Assembly (NCBI GenBank): GCA_902806565.1
Contig: CADCXA010000062.1
Span: 852,913 to 916,912 of the forward strand
Direction: 5' to 3'
Length of the DNA stretch: 64,000 nucleotides
DNA from: Hypoxylon rubiginosum
Taxonomy: Eukaryota; Ascomycota; Sordariomycetes; Xylariales; Hypoxylaceae
The notes below the pieces were generated by a model, which saw only the letters and a program-made list of their open reading frames with translations, was not told where the DNA came from and ran no database searches. A program made the translations under genes and the position numbers. This document shows positions 24,058 to 35,898 of the stretch, piece by piece; within the stretch, counting starts at the first letter, position 1; each line of letters starts with the position of its first letter.

Positions 24058-24653
24058 TGACTCGTTGTATTCGTGCTCAAACATCCAACACCGCTATTCC
24101 GTGGTTTTGATCCTCCTTTCTAACTACCCCTTACGCCTCGAAGCGTTCTTCGCCTTTGCCTCAGCCGTAGCCCATCCAGATTCCAGAGCAGGATTCACCA
24201 CCACTCGCATTCCTTTAACCTCCGAGATATACTTAGCCAGCTTAGTCAAGTCTGGATTGCTATACGGAAGGCTTATTACCTTACTCCACCAAGGTAAAAG
24301 CCTACTCGGATCTTCTTGGGTCTTCTTCTGCCGTGCAATAGTTGTACGTGCCAGAGATCATTCTTGCATGATAGAGGAAGATCCACCTTAGCCTTGAATA
24401 CGCATCAGCGGACCAGTGTTTTTTGGTTGGTTCGTTCCAACTGCCCTTTTCGATCGTCTCGCGTCGAGGGCTTGGCACTGTATTAGCGGCTTAGACATCA
24501 GATTCAACGGACGACGGCATAGCCGTAGCCGTAGCCTGAGCCTGAGCCGTAATTGTGCACCAACTTTCCTCCTTTATCAAGTCCCAGTCGCCGTGAACTG
24601 GCCACTTGCAGAAAACTCTCCTCTTCTTCGTTTCTCTCCCCCCCCTTTGAGGA

Positions 24654-25772
24654 ATGTGGAAGACGGAACCTATCACCATGGATCAAAATCGGAATAAACC
24701 AATACCAGACGAACGTAGTAACCTCTCCAAACCGCAGATATTCGTACAGCTCGCATTCGGTGTATCATGGAGCCAGCGTCACACTCCCCAGACTCACACC
24801 TTGACTTACATGTCCCGTAACTTGAAGAACGCGAGAGACTCGGGCAATTTTCCCCGTCAGGTACCCGCGCCAAACACCAACTACTTGGACGTCCCGGAAC
24901 AGCAGCAACAGCGTCAACATCGGAGCCGAGAGCATGCTGGCCGACATCACCAACACCGACAGCAAAGTCGCCCACGCCACCACGGCCAGCAATCCCACGC
25001 ACTAGCTCAGTCTCGAGAGCACGGACGTCCTCGGGCCCAAACTAACAACCAGCCTAACGAGCAGCTAAGAGTACGGCCGAGGCGGGGCTCGAGGGGTGAA
25101 GCTCGAGGAACGTTGCACGAACGAGGGAGGTCGGCTCCACCGCCATTTAATGACAGTCCGTGGGATGTTCATCACGCGTCCGGCTCGACGCTATCCCCCT
25201 ACCGTGGGAACGGGGAACCATCGCAGGCGTCGAAGGCGTTGCCCGCACCACCTAGCCAATACCGGCTAGGGGAGGATGGATTACCATGGTCTGCTTGGGC
25301 GTGGCCGGCAGACGCACCAGACAGACCTGATGGTGACGATGGCGACAGCAGCAACGAGACACCTTACGCGAACAACCCGACGACTGTTCCCCTCTCCACG
25401 GATCGACTTCACGGCGAGGATCCCGAAAGGGTTAGAGAGCTCGAGTCGCTGTCCACGGCCATGATGACGGTGGACAACGGCTTCGAGAGCCAATGGTGGT
25501 ACCAAGGCAACCGGGAGTCTGTGGAAACCTGGTGGCCACAAGATTCTGAAGATGACGAGACGGAGGGTGCGCGGACGTTAACCACGGCCGAGGCGTTGCT
25601 CCTGTCCAACTCGGAACCCCCGTCGGCCATAGAATATAGCAATGAACCGCTGGCGAGTTTTCATGATATGGTATCGCCCATCTCGGACACGTCGAGCCCG
25701 GCCCAGAGTTTCCGGGGACCCCTTTACAGATCGTTGACGACGAGGTCGGAAGAGCTATGGCTGGGGAGGTGA
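24654..25772 (+). CDS. Hypothetical low-complexity protein (Q/H/R-rich N-terminal half, Trp-rich acidic C-terminal half)
   Basis: I do not recognise a family. A single open frame of 372 codons in the GC-richer stretch 24,800-25,770 is supported by length and by codon use unlike the flanking DNA. Residues about 77-135 are rich in Gln, His and Arg; then comes a Pro-rich stretch with KALPAPPSQY, a Trp cluster in LPWSAWAWP, an acidic Asp/Ser segment, and a second Trp cluster (QWWYQ and VETWW). No signal peptide or membrane helix is seen. The start is uncertain: ATGs at 24,654, 24,678 and 24,810 are all in frame, and the third, opening MSRNLKNARD, begins the region of best composition. It is probably a disordered protein specific to Sordariomycetes or narrower. 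Confidence 0.6.
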   Translation: MWKTEPITMDQNRNKPIPDERSNLSKPQIFVQLAFGVSWSQRHTPQTHTLTYMSRNLKNARDSGNFPRQVPAPNTNYLDVPEQQQQRQHRSREHAGRHHQHRQQSRPRHHGQQSHALAQSREHGRPRAQTNNQPNEQLRVRPRRGSRGEARGTLHERGRSAPPPFNDSPWDVHHASGSTLSPYRGNGEPSQASKALPAPPSQYRLGEDGLPWSAWAWPADAPDRPDGDDGDSSNETPYANNPTTVPLSTDRLHGEDPERVRELESLSTAMMTVDNGFESQWWYQGNRESVETWWPQDSEDDETEGARTLTTAEALLLSNSEPPSAIEYSNEPLASFHDMVSPISDTSSPAQSFRGPLYRSLTTRSEELWLGR

Positions 25773-26826
25773 AGGGTGTTGATAAGAGGGGAGAAACGAT
25801 CGATTTCCAGAGGGATTACGAGATGAGGCCAAAGGGATTGTCAAAAGCACCGGCATAATCCGACTTATTTTCCCATTACCTCTGGTGATAAAACGGTCTG
25901 ACGACTTCCTTGGACGGCGAAATATAGCGTCGTGTATGTTTTGAGTATTTGGTATGCAGGGTATGGGGTCATTATCGAGCAACATTTGCATACAATTGGG
26001 CGTCTGGGTTAACGGATTGCTTCAATAGTATTTCGTATCATTTTAATGACACCACGCGGAGGATATTCCCATGGAAAGGTATGGATTTAGGATATTGCAG
26101 TATAGGATTGTTTTACACAAGTAATTCTGTTCACTGTCGAGGCGTCGAACGCGTCTCTCCTACGGAATCCATACCCCTTGATTGTTGATTGCGTCTTGGA
26201 ATGTCCCCATCATTCACTAGAGACCATACGAATGAATATACATAGGGAGGTCAAAGACATTCAAATTTCTGGCTGGACCATCTTCTCTACATCGTATCGG
26301 TAGCTTTGCTAACAAACATCCTTCTCACACATCTGAAGCCAACGTTTAACCTGCCATGCCTAATTCTCGGGATAATGTAGATAGATTGCTTGCCTACAGG
26401 TAACAACTTGGGTACTATTAACAAGTAGAATAGCAACGCTTTTACTCAAGCTCGTTAGGCGCTTTAGACACAAGGTACACGCGCATGCATAATGCATACC
26501 CGTTACGGGATAAGCAGGACAGTGCATACTATTGCAATATAACAGGACCCTGAAATGACTCCTGAAAAGCCTCAGTGGAGCTACCAGGGATGATCTGTCA
26601 CCAAAGTCAACCCCTGGCGAGATTAGCCCATGTCAAGCAATATTCACGGGCAGTTCCTCTTGATGATAGCCTTTGAATAGGTACTGCACGCGGAAAATAT
26701 CTAACTCTCCTTTTTACTCGGCAGCTATAGCTATATAGTAATACTAACCTCCATACTCTGCAGGTGTTTATTAGCAAGATTACAATATTAGAAAGACACT
26801 GGAGTTTTAGTTCTCCAACTACCTAC

Positions 26827-26842
26827 TACCTACATGTAGGTA
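26827..26842. repeat. 16-nt perfect palindrome TACCTACATGTAGGTA (copy 2)
   Basis: Identical to the 16-mer at 15,554-15,569, preceded here by a further ACCTAC word. Confidence 0.9.
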
Positions 26843-27144
26843 CATAATCCGTGAGTATGTTATATTTAGTCTCTTACTCTTGCCGTCTATCCACGAGCGT
26901 TTCATTCCCCAATGTAACCGTAGACCTTGTATGTACTATGTAGCTTGGTCTGGGGTGACCTCCGCATTTCCGCAACTATATATCCTACCTACTATGTACG
27001 TAGTACTGTCAACTCTAAATAGGTAGACGATGACTTACTATGTATCGGATTCGCAGCAATCATCAATTATGGGTGATGAGGTGAAGTTATGTAGTGTGGC
27101 TGTCGTCATCTTCCTCCCCTATTCCCCCTTTATTTCCCCTTTAT

Positions 27145-27168
27145 CCCCCCCCCCCCCCCCCCCCCCCC
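27145..27168. repeat. Poly-C homopolymer, 24 nt
   Basis: Twenty-four consecutive C residues preceded by CCCCT-rich pyrimidine runs. Such a tract could form i-motif or G-quadruplex DNA, and its length is error-prone in sequencing. Confidence 0.95.
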
Positions 27169-27305
27169 TTTTCTAAAAACTAACAGATCAGATCAGCGCA
27201 TCTTCTATTCTTCTGTCTGAAAATCAAGATCTTCCGTGCTCACGGTCAGCGTAAGCAGCATCTTATCCGAAAAGACGCCGACAACATTACCGATTCGACA
27301 GAGAA

Positions 27306-27554
27306 ATGCCCAGTCCCCATCCGGAGCCGCCAGGGTTAATTCACCACCCCCCTGGCAACGCGGAGACTGCACTGGTCGATCGATATCGTAGAAATATTCG
27401 AGAACATGGATTCCAGAAAACGCCGGGTCTGAAACATTTCACCATTAGCTGGCGTCAAGGATATCATAACACACACTCTATTGGTGAGTGAGCGAGTGAG
27501 CGAACGTGCTGCGCTAATAAACCCGGACGTTTTCTCTTAGAGATGGTAGCCTAG
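27306..27554 (+). CDS. Possible small two-exon gene (63 residues), unrecognised
   Basis: Speculative. An ATG at 27,306 opens 59 codons with balanced composition (start MPSPHPEPPGLIHHPPGN). The frame runs into GTGAGT at 27,484; a 57-nt intron with a GCTAAT branch-like word and a TTTTCTCTTAG acceptor ends at 27,540. A short second exon (27,541-27,554) would add EMVA and a TAG. The intron signals are good, but the product has no known motif and the second exon is tiny. It could equally be chance, or a 5' fragment of a non-coding transcript. Confidence 0.25.
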
Positions 27555-29093
27555 CCAGATCTACATTCTACATACATAGATACAAAACCCGAGGAAATTA
27601 CATAGTACCTAGGTATGTACGGAATATGCATGTCGGGATGATTGCTGTGCCGCATAAGGCACACAGTTTTCTATTCATTACTTGTAATCGCCAGCGCATT
27701 GCTACTACTATAATTGCTACGGTGGCATACGGGAACATACTCTCTACCTATCACTAAAGAGACTAGAAAGTGAGTGAGAGTGGCATACACGCGAACAAGA
27801 CGAACGGCATCTGTACATACGTACAAGGGTCGGCCTCGGCTACCATGCTACACTACGGCGCAGCACCGTATGCAGCAGGACTACATATAGGTTATTCAAT
27901 GGCAAGGCTCAATCGAGCCATCCATCACGTCCAATCATGTCGAAGCGAAACGAAGACTGTGCACCGCCATGCCGACGTCGCTAATTCGTCTCATCATGGT
28001 GCCTTACTGCCGCCCCTCTAGACTTCAGACGTCGTCTGAACTTGCTGAACTTTGTCGTCTCAACTCAACTCCGGATATATCACGTATCCTATCCGAAACC
28101 CGCTCGTCAAACGGACCCCACGTTACATGGGAAACATTACATTATTAGCTTCCTGCATGTCTAAGATGAATGCCGCGCCGGCGGTACGGCTTTCCAGGGT
28201 GTTCTGTGTACATGATCCCCTAATCACCAGAAACGCCTTCGAATCTGCCTTGGGGCTCTCGGCCCTTTTTCACTTATTTCTTATTTTCTTCCCTTTTCTG
28301 TATCTTCCATATCTCCCATAGTAACAACTATAATTCCTTTTATGGCGGTCTCCAGCTGGGTACCTGGGTATGGTGATCCGTGTTACAGTGGCTTATAGTC
28401 GGGAGAGTATACTGTAACAATGGGGGTTTCCTTTAGCAGAAAGTAGCATTCATATTCGTATACGTCATTTCAATACAGCTGAATAGCGCGGTCCAACTAA
28501 TAAGCCATCATGTGAGGATACCTTCAGTTCCCTTCAGTTCCCTTTGCAATGCTCCACCGATGCAACCTCGCATTCCGAGCCAGGTCCAGCAACACTCGAA
28601 CAAATTCATGCTCAGTCTCCCGAGAACAAGTAAATGCCTATTCCGCCAACATAACGAGCTTTTGAGGGCTAAGCTCTCATAGATTCCATCTTTTTATCTT
28701 CATGTGTACTTCCGTGTACAGAGTACTTAGTGTGATAGCCTCGATAGACACTAAATTAGAACCCCAAAAGAAAGGGGGAAATCCCGATAACACGAAACGC
28801 CGAATAGCATGGTAGTCGACGCCGCGTATATGCATCCAGCCCCCTTCAACAATAGCCCATCGAGGGCAGGTATCTCGTGCAGAGCCCATCTATCAAACAG
28901 TCGAATCAAGTTGTTGGTTTTTTTTCTCCTTCTTTTTCTTTCCTTTTTTTGTGCCGCTGAGGGGACTAACGTGAGAGAAAGGGCAAAGCCAGGTAGAAAG
29001 CCAGACATGATATCCCTGCCTATGTCATCGTGACACGAATCGAGAAGGGGGGAGAAAAAAAGAGGTCCAAGATCATTGTCGAAAACCCATGCT
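27555..29093. other. Intergenic region downstream of wc-1
   Basis: No conserved ORF; two ORFs of 83 and 89 codons at 27,770 and 28,052 have no recognisable motif. The right end should carry the wc-1 3' UTR. Confidence 0.5.
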
Positions 29094-32000
29094 CTACATA
29101 CTTACCTCGCGTTCTTCCTGTATGGCTGTCATTTCGCCGCCGAGAATGCTGCCCCCAAGTAGAGGTTGGCTCGGGGGAGGCATCGAGAAGCCCCTGGAGC
29201 CTGCCGGTGTCGTGCCAGCGCTCCCGGCGCTAGGAACTACGCTGGAACCCGAAGACCTATTTATTGTAGTGTTGGTATCCGTCTCCGAAGGCGGCTCGAT
29301 GAGCTCAACCGTGCCCACTTCTCGCTGTAATGGAGATGAATGTACCGGCGAATTAGACTTCTTACTCGCTGCATCGCCGTTACCCCCACGTGAAGAATTT
29401 CGGGGAGAGACCCTGCCCGTCTATCGCATCTGATTAGCCGACAGCACAACACCAGGCGGAGAGTGTAGAGGGGGGGAATAGAACACAAACCTGCTTTGCC
29501 CACCTAAGGCCGCAGCTGTTACACAGGTCCCTTTGGCCACTCGGGCCTCTTCGCCACTCGGGCGTGCTGCGAGTATGGCAGTTGGCACAATCTCGCACAA
29601 AATTGCCTACTCCCTTTCTCCGCTTGCGCTTCTTCTTGTTGGACAGAAGACCGTGAAGCTCCTCGGCGAGTACGCGATTCACCTTCTCCATCTGCCGTAG
29701 TTCGTACTGCCAGCTGGTGCATCTCGTCGTCTTAAGTTCATCAAAAATGTTATCGTCCGAGGCGAGAGCCCTGTCCTGGTTACCAGGTGATATACCGCCA
29801 CCCGCAGCAGCCGACATGACACCGTGACGCTGCTCGTCTGGAATCTGGCCACCTTGCAGCACGGCGAAATTAGACATCGCCTTGGGGTCGTTGGGCGAAT
29901 GGGCCGCAGAACCCTGCCTGTTAGAAAGGGCAGATGCACTTGGTCCGATGGCCCGCGAAGATGCCTTGACCAGCTTCGTCTGGGCAAGTAGAAACGTCGG
30001 TTTCTGCCCCTCCGAGGCATCGCCGGGATACATGATGGTATGGGCTTGCAGGACCTGACCCCGACGGTTTTGTACTTCGTGCTTGCATGTAACGATACGG
30101 CCCCTCCTAGCTTTCTCAATAGAACGTCCGAACTCGGCACGGGACTCCTTGCGCATCAGCTCCTGAATGCTAGTCCCGACCAGGTTTTCTGGCTGTAAGT
30201 CCAATAAGGACCGGACATTAGCTGACACGAACAGAAACATGCCAGACGTAGAGAGCTTTGTCCACAACTCGCTGTCTCCAATACCACCATGCAATTCCAG
30301 CTGATGCCGGCTAAGCGCGAAGACCGGTCGTTTCCGGCCAACGAGAATTATGCACTTCCGCCCCTTTCCTTGCTCAACGAATAGCGAGCCGTGGCTTTCA
30401 AACCAGGTATATCCGCTCTGTTTTCTTCGTATGCGAAATACTATGTTCACCGAACCCCCGGTGGTGGCGTCTTTGAGCTCGCGAGTAACAGGAACAATGT
30501 CGGAAGGGTGAGATATGGACGAGATGGAATTTCCGACGAGCTCGGTGGCGTCGTATTCGAGAACGCGTTTACATGATGGTGACAAATAAAGAAATAGGCC
30601 CTTCAGGGACAGTACGTGAACAACGTCATCGGCATTTTCCAGGAGCATCTTGTCCCAGGACTGCCGGTGCCAGTCAGAAACGGATCCCTTCGGATTAAAT
30701 TGCTGTAGCAAAGTAGACACGTCGTCAACTCCTAAAGTCTGGCCGTTCTCCGGTTCCCATTGGCTTGACGCCGGCGGTGTCCAGATGTACTGGCCGATAT
30801 CGCTATGCTTATAGTTGACCTTCATAGTACCGGGGCCATGATGCGAGGCGATGGCGTCTGGGCATTCGACTAGGTCGATCTGGAACCCAATGATATATCT
30901 AATCTCGGAAGTGTCCCACGGGATAGGAATCATAGTTAGTAGATTCAGAAATGGCTTGCCACCTTTCCGGTAGTTGATTAAGCTCTGTTGGACCTCTCTG
31001 CCCTCCGCGATCTTTTGCTTCAAGTTGTAGACAGCACCATTATCGACGAATTCCCGCTTTGTGCCTGCTTCAACCTTGCCGTCGGGTGCCTGGAGAAAAC
31101 GGCAATTCTGACCAACAATCTCATGCTGATTGTAGCCAGTCAAGTTCTGGAAATTGTCCGAAACATATATGATGGGGCAGTCGTTCATCGTAACATCACA
31201 GACGACGAAAGCACAGGACATATCGACGGCGCCAAGGTTGACTTGTGGGCTCTTCCGCGTAGCAACAAGCCAAAGAGCTCGTAGCATATCGAACCCACTT
31301 TTAGAATATATAGTCTTCTCCTTCGGGGGTTGAGAGCTTATCACGGAGGTAGCCGGAACAATTGGCTGGGATTGAACTACACTTTCCGGGGTTGTTTCTG
31401 TCGTAGTTGCCATGGGAGACTCGTACGAAGGCGTCGACGATACCAGGGGTTGAGGAGGGACCTGAGAAGGAGGTCGTGGCGAGATATTGGGCTGGAACCC
31501 ATTCATCGTAGTATCGATGCCGAGGTTCGCCTGTTGCGGGTTATGTTGGTTGGGCGGAGAAAACTGCGGAGAAGTGCCCATCATGCCATCGTCGCCGGTA
31601 TCTACGGGTATAGCAGCGTTCGAATTGCCTGGAACAGGGCCCAGAGTGTTGTCTTCATTTGACAGGTCCATGTTAAAATCGGCCGATAACCCATCCATGG
31701 GATTTGGCGCAAATGTGTTAGTCATTGCGCCGGCCGATGCGAACATGTTCATAGATGGGTCAGAGCCCATCTGACCCATGTTCATATTGGAGAAAGCAAT
31801 CATGTTTCCGACCATATCGGGAGACAGCGTTGAGAAATCATCAGCCAACATGGCTCCGGAGGAGAAACTTCCTGAAGCCCCCGGCATGGTCATGTTCGTA
31901 TTGAGGGTAGGAAAGCCACCGTTCATGGTGTCGGTGGAGGAGCTCGACATTACTCCAAACGGGTAATCTCTAAAGGAGTTGTCGTTATTGCCGAACTCCA

Positions 32001-32286
32001 TCATGGACATCCTCCGGTCGGCATCCGCTTGCGGTATCTGACCCGGAAACTGCTGAGGCAAACTTCGTCGTCGCTGGAGTTCCTGGGAATTGTTCCGAAT
32101 GATATCATCAAGCGAATCGGCGCCCACCAAAGCGGCATCCGGGTTTGTGGCCGTGACAGGACTGTATTGGGCCTGCTGGGCTGGCTGATTCATCGAGGTG
32201 TTGACCTGGCGCCTCTGGTTACGCTGCTGGGCATGGCGGCGCTGCAGCTCCTCCTGGGAGAGCTGGTTGCCGAAGAAGTTGTCCAT
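29094..32286 (-). CDS. wc-1: White collar-1: blue-light photoreceptor and GATA transcription factor
   Basis: Nuclear flavin photoreceptor and transcription factor. With WC-2 it activates light-induced genes, and in Neurospora it drives the circadian clock gene frq. Two exons, 32286-29491 and 29420-29094, give 1,040 residues. The N-terminus (1-330) is Gln/Asn/Met-rich. The LOV domain lies at about 355-475 with the flavin-adduct cysteine Cys395 in GQNCRFLQ. Two further PAS domains lie at about 555-650 and 672-772. A basic nuclear signal KKKRKRRK is at 884-891. A GATA zinc finger (C900-X2-C903-X18-C922-X2-C925) ends at AKQ, and the splice then gives TGRVSPRNSSRGG. ATG at 32286 (MDNFFGNQLS) is chosen because the frame upstream has no other ATG. 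The C-terminal end is uncertain: the frame stops just after a GTAAGT, so a further exon is possible. Length fits other Sordariomycete WC-1 proteins. Confidence 0.95.
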
Positions 32287-35200
32287 TTTGGCCACATCTG
32301 TTCCTCGGGAGATGAAGTTGATGATTATACGCACAGAATAACCCAGCACAAGCTATCTCACAGTTGTATTACCAGTATGCGAAACCCGGTTTCGATTCGG
32401 TTGGTAGATCGAGGGTTGAAAAAGGTGTCTTGGACGACAAGTCGGTAATTGGGAACTATCATACGCGAATGATTCGGTAGATAGGTATGCTTTGTGGATG
32501 GTTCGTAAGGTGCGTCACACAACGAGATTGGAGTAAAAAGCTAGTACTGTAGAAAGTGTTGATCAAGATACCACGGTGCTATTGACAATCATGGAGGGAA
32601 AGGTATCGAGACAGTTTATTCTATGATTTGACGTGTTAACTAGGTGGAGGCCATAGCTTTAGCGGACGGCTGCATCTGAACTTCAGATAGACCTCAAGCC
32701 GTTCGTTGGTCGTGCGAATTCAGGGACCGAGAGAACGAGCGAAGATTCGAAGGGACGTACTAAGTAGGAGTAGCTTCACCCAGGTACTAAATGAGCCCAG
32801 GTTATGCAAAACCGGGTCTCGATAGTCGGATTCCCTGGTGCAGAATAGGGATGGCAGTAGGCGACGTTAAGGGAAGAGAAGAATATTCGGGAAAATGGGC
32901 ATTCAGATTGCCCCAGCCCTAGACGTCGTTGCAGGTTAAAGGTTGAAGGTGGGAGGGTTGAGGTGAATTTGACCAGGATAAGTTGAAGTGGTTGTCGATC
33001 ATATTCAAAGCGATGGAGCTAGCGCAAGCGTTTCCTCTCCGTTGGGTCCCATATCATATTAGACGGTAGTCAAAACGGCGACTAACATGAATACCGAGCT
33101 GGCTGGCTGGCTGGCTGGCAGGCAGGAAAAAGAAGAGAGGAAGGAAAAAAAGGGTACCATTTAACATTTTACGTTGGGAGGTCAAAACGGAAGTCTTAGC
33201 AAAATTATGAAAGGACGTTTAGAACGGAATGCGGGGCAATCCCCCTGGCTCCGGTTAGGCTCAAACTGCTAGGTAGTAGTGGGTAGGGAGCCATTTCGGT
33301 ATCTTCTAGCGATATAAAATATAAAATCTGTACCTGGTATAAAACTGACAAGAGCTGCTTCTCTCACGATATAGAGTCTATAATGTTCCGCTACTCTCAC
33401 TCTCCGTTTTTACTCTTTTTTCTCTTTTTCAGCCTACCGCCATAGTCCTAATCTAAGAGACAATGTCAATACATATATTTTACAGTTATATCCGAGAGTT
33501 AGCCCTGCTAGTTTAAGCGTATATGAAGTCCCTGCACGGATATTGTCAACAAATTATTACGATCTAGGTATCCTAAGTCAGCAATATAATAGCACAAAAG
33601 GCTGTCGAGCGTCATCATGCATACTGGTCATCCATACTGGATGTTACATCATTGCTTAATAGTTGCAGATTCGAGATATAATAAGTATCCAAGTCCCGGA
33701 GCAGCCGCTCGTTACGTAGTCCCCTGACGATGTAGCTAATCCCGCGATTAATAACGCCGGACACAGTGCCATGCAATAATCACCAAGCCTAGCAATTGGG
33801 TCACAGTTACAACAAATAGCAAATCCAAGATGTGGTTGTTTTGAGGAAAAACATATGTCAGCACTGATGCCTTACCTTTATATTGTACTTGGCTATTCCA
33901 AATGGTTTATATGGTTGGTAATAATGGGATATGAACTAACAATAGGAGAAATGTACCTAAAATTTACTTACTTTTACTTGCCTCGTAAATCTTTCCTTAT
34001 CATTCTTGCTCACTGGTCTTAAATATTACGGTTGTTCGTCAACGTGATAACTTGACATATACACTCTGTAACATAGGTTCAATAGAGATCATAGCCAAGA
34101 GGTAGCAATCACTAATGTGAAATCCTAATGTAGCCATGGGAGTTTCCTTGGTAGGTAGGTCTTCTAGGAATTGGTAGTATATTGCCTATTTTCGAAATGA
34201 ATGTTTTTCGATCGAGACTTATGCTAGTTTAGAGTCAATGTTCATTGAATCTAACATCTATTATGAGGGCAACCATGTGATGAAGAAAAAGGCAATATTG
34301 TTTCATGAGGAGCTATGAAACCCAATGGCTACCAATCCGAGTATACAAGGGAAGGGGTGATAATAAAGAGGTTATTCCATCTCATATCGATTAATAGCCC
34401 ATCCGCGATCCCGTCTGGACGGCTAAAGACTGACTCGCTAATGCTGAGTCTTCCTTAAATGCTTGCTTCCACCTGTTTTGATTTAAACACCTTTAAACTA
34501 TGACATTTCCTAGAGGTCAAGACTGGATCGATAAAGATCATTTACACCTTGATATATATGTATCTACTAATACGGTTATCACAGTTTCTACCCTAGCTGC
34601 CTGGGTAGGTAGATGGGAGAAAAGGACCGGTTTATCAGATACCGAGTTAAGTATGACACAGACCTAAAGTGTGTTTGGTTCCTTACGCCGGCGACGGCTT
34701 TGCGCCAGGTTCGCGCGTGTGCTTGCGATGGCTTCTACCTCAAGCAATCCATATTTAGGCAGCTAGGTACTATGTAATCGAATTCGATGCAATATGCACA
34801 GTACTCGAGGTACGTGCAAATATGTATCCAGTATATGTAGGTCTAAGGTGCCTAAGGTACCAAGGGCAAGGTACGTTACGTACATGTATGTAGTTAAGCG
34901 TGTACTAGGAAGTGCTGACTTGCGAAAATTGGGTCTGCTACCAGGTTAGGCACTTGCCTTCTTTGATCTTCCTTGATCTTATCTATTTGGCGTGATCAAA
35001 GAGTGCAACCTATCATGCTAACCCCTGTAAAATCACCAACATGGATTTATTATAGGTACATAGTAAGTTATATCTAAGCAGATTTCTGATAAGCTTGAAC
35101 CGCAACATCGATCAAACTAACTTGGGAGGCAGGGAAGTGGGTGGTATTTTATCTTTTCGATGGCGCTAGGCTACCTAGGTAGGCTTTAAACTAGGATTTC

Positions 35201-35898
35201 CCGCATGGCCCGACGCACGTAGGAATATTTCCTAAGCTGTGATTGGTCACTATTGGACGTTGAGGCTGACCCCGCCACTGGTCTGCCTCTTTAGCTACAG
35301 GAACTGCAGGAGCGCACTTACCTAAACTTGACCTTCCATCTTCCACATATATATACTGCATATGTCATCTTAAAGGTTCAACACATTTTACCAATTAAAC
35401 GATTCGACCTGAATATTCGCCTTATCTATTTCCCAATGGGTGTCCGTATATGCCATAGAGAAATGGATTTACGCCTTATTCCCAAGGGATATCTTTTTTG
35501 CACCTGCGTACTGATACGGTAACTTCGGCAAGTCTTAGTTTTCCTATTTCCCCCCATACCCTTGCCACATCCTGTGTATGGCCTCATTAAAGCTTATCAT
35601 ATTCTCGATTCCACGTTCACGGCATCACCTTTTCCTCCAGAGGCATGCGGTATGTGTGCCGAGCTCCAAATACACATCTTCTTACCAGCCCCTACTCATC
35701 TTTCCACCCTTGACCTTCCAACACCTCTTACCTTCTCCACTCTTTGGGTTCCTTCCCTGCTCCGGATTTGCGACAGCGTCCTCAAATTCACTGTGCTAAT
35801 ATCCACCAGCATATCCATTTGACCTCTTGGTCTCCAAATTATTTTCTCCAACTTCTTCCCTTTTTTTTTGTACACCATATCTTCATCATTGTTGAGCA
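32287..35898. other. Long divergent intergenic region between wc-1 and the NYN gene (3.6 kb)
   Basis: No ORF above 64 codons with any conserved feature. The wc-1 proximal 800 nt are GC-neutral and contain a GGCT tandem repeat (33,097); the rest is AT-leaning, with several AGGTA-type words (for example 34,605, 34,850 and 35,170). The far right end is pyrimidine-rich (about 35,680-35,890), as expected of a fungal core promoter or leader for the NYN gene. A long 5' leader or regulatory region for wc-1 is plausible but not shown. Confidence 0.55.
33097..33127. repeat. GGCT tetranucleotide tandem repeat
   Basis: Five or more GGCT units passing into GGCA, directly visible, about 810 nt upstream of the wc-1 start. 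Confidence 0.9.

Larger units (their letters stand above)
21416..24653. other. Large intergenic region (3.2 kb) rich in simple and tandem repeats
   Basis: No ORF with conserved motifs. Repeats include a GTGTCTCT/GTGCATCT run (about 22,405-22,460), GTACAGA repeats (about 22,580-22,605), an 18-nt palindrome at 22,613, an AT dinucleotide run (about 22,762-22,783), G-rich runs at 22,940-22,975, TTGGAACTTGGAACT words near 23,270, and three tandem arrays at 23,668, 23,910 and 24,016, listed separately. It probably contains the 5' region of the next gene at its right end. Confidence 0.55.
25773..27305. other. Intergenic region with a palindrome and a poly-C tract
   Basis: AT-leaning DNA without a conserved ORF. 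It contains the second copy of the 16-nt palindrome (26,827) and a 24-nt C run (27,145), each listed. Confidence 0.5.

Noticed and set aside
27770..28321. Two ORFs of 83 and 89 codons as genes
   Set aside because: No conserved motif, poor start context, and no splice pattern linking them.
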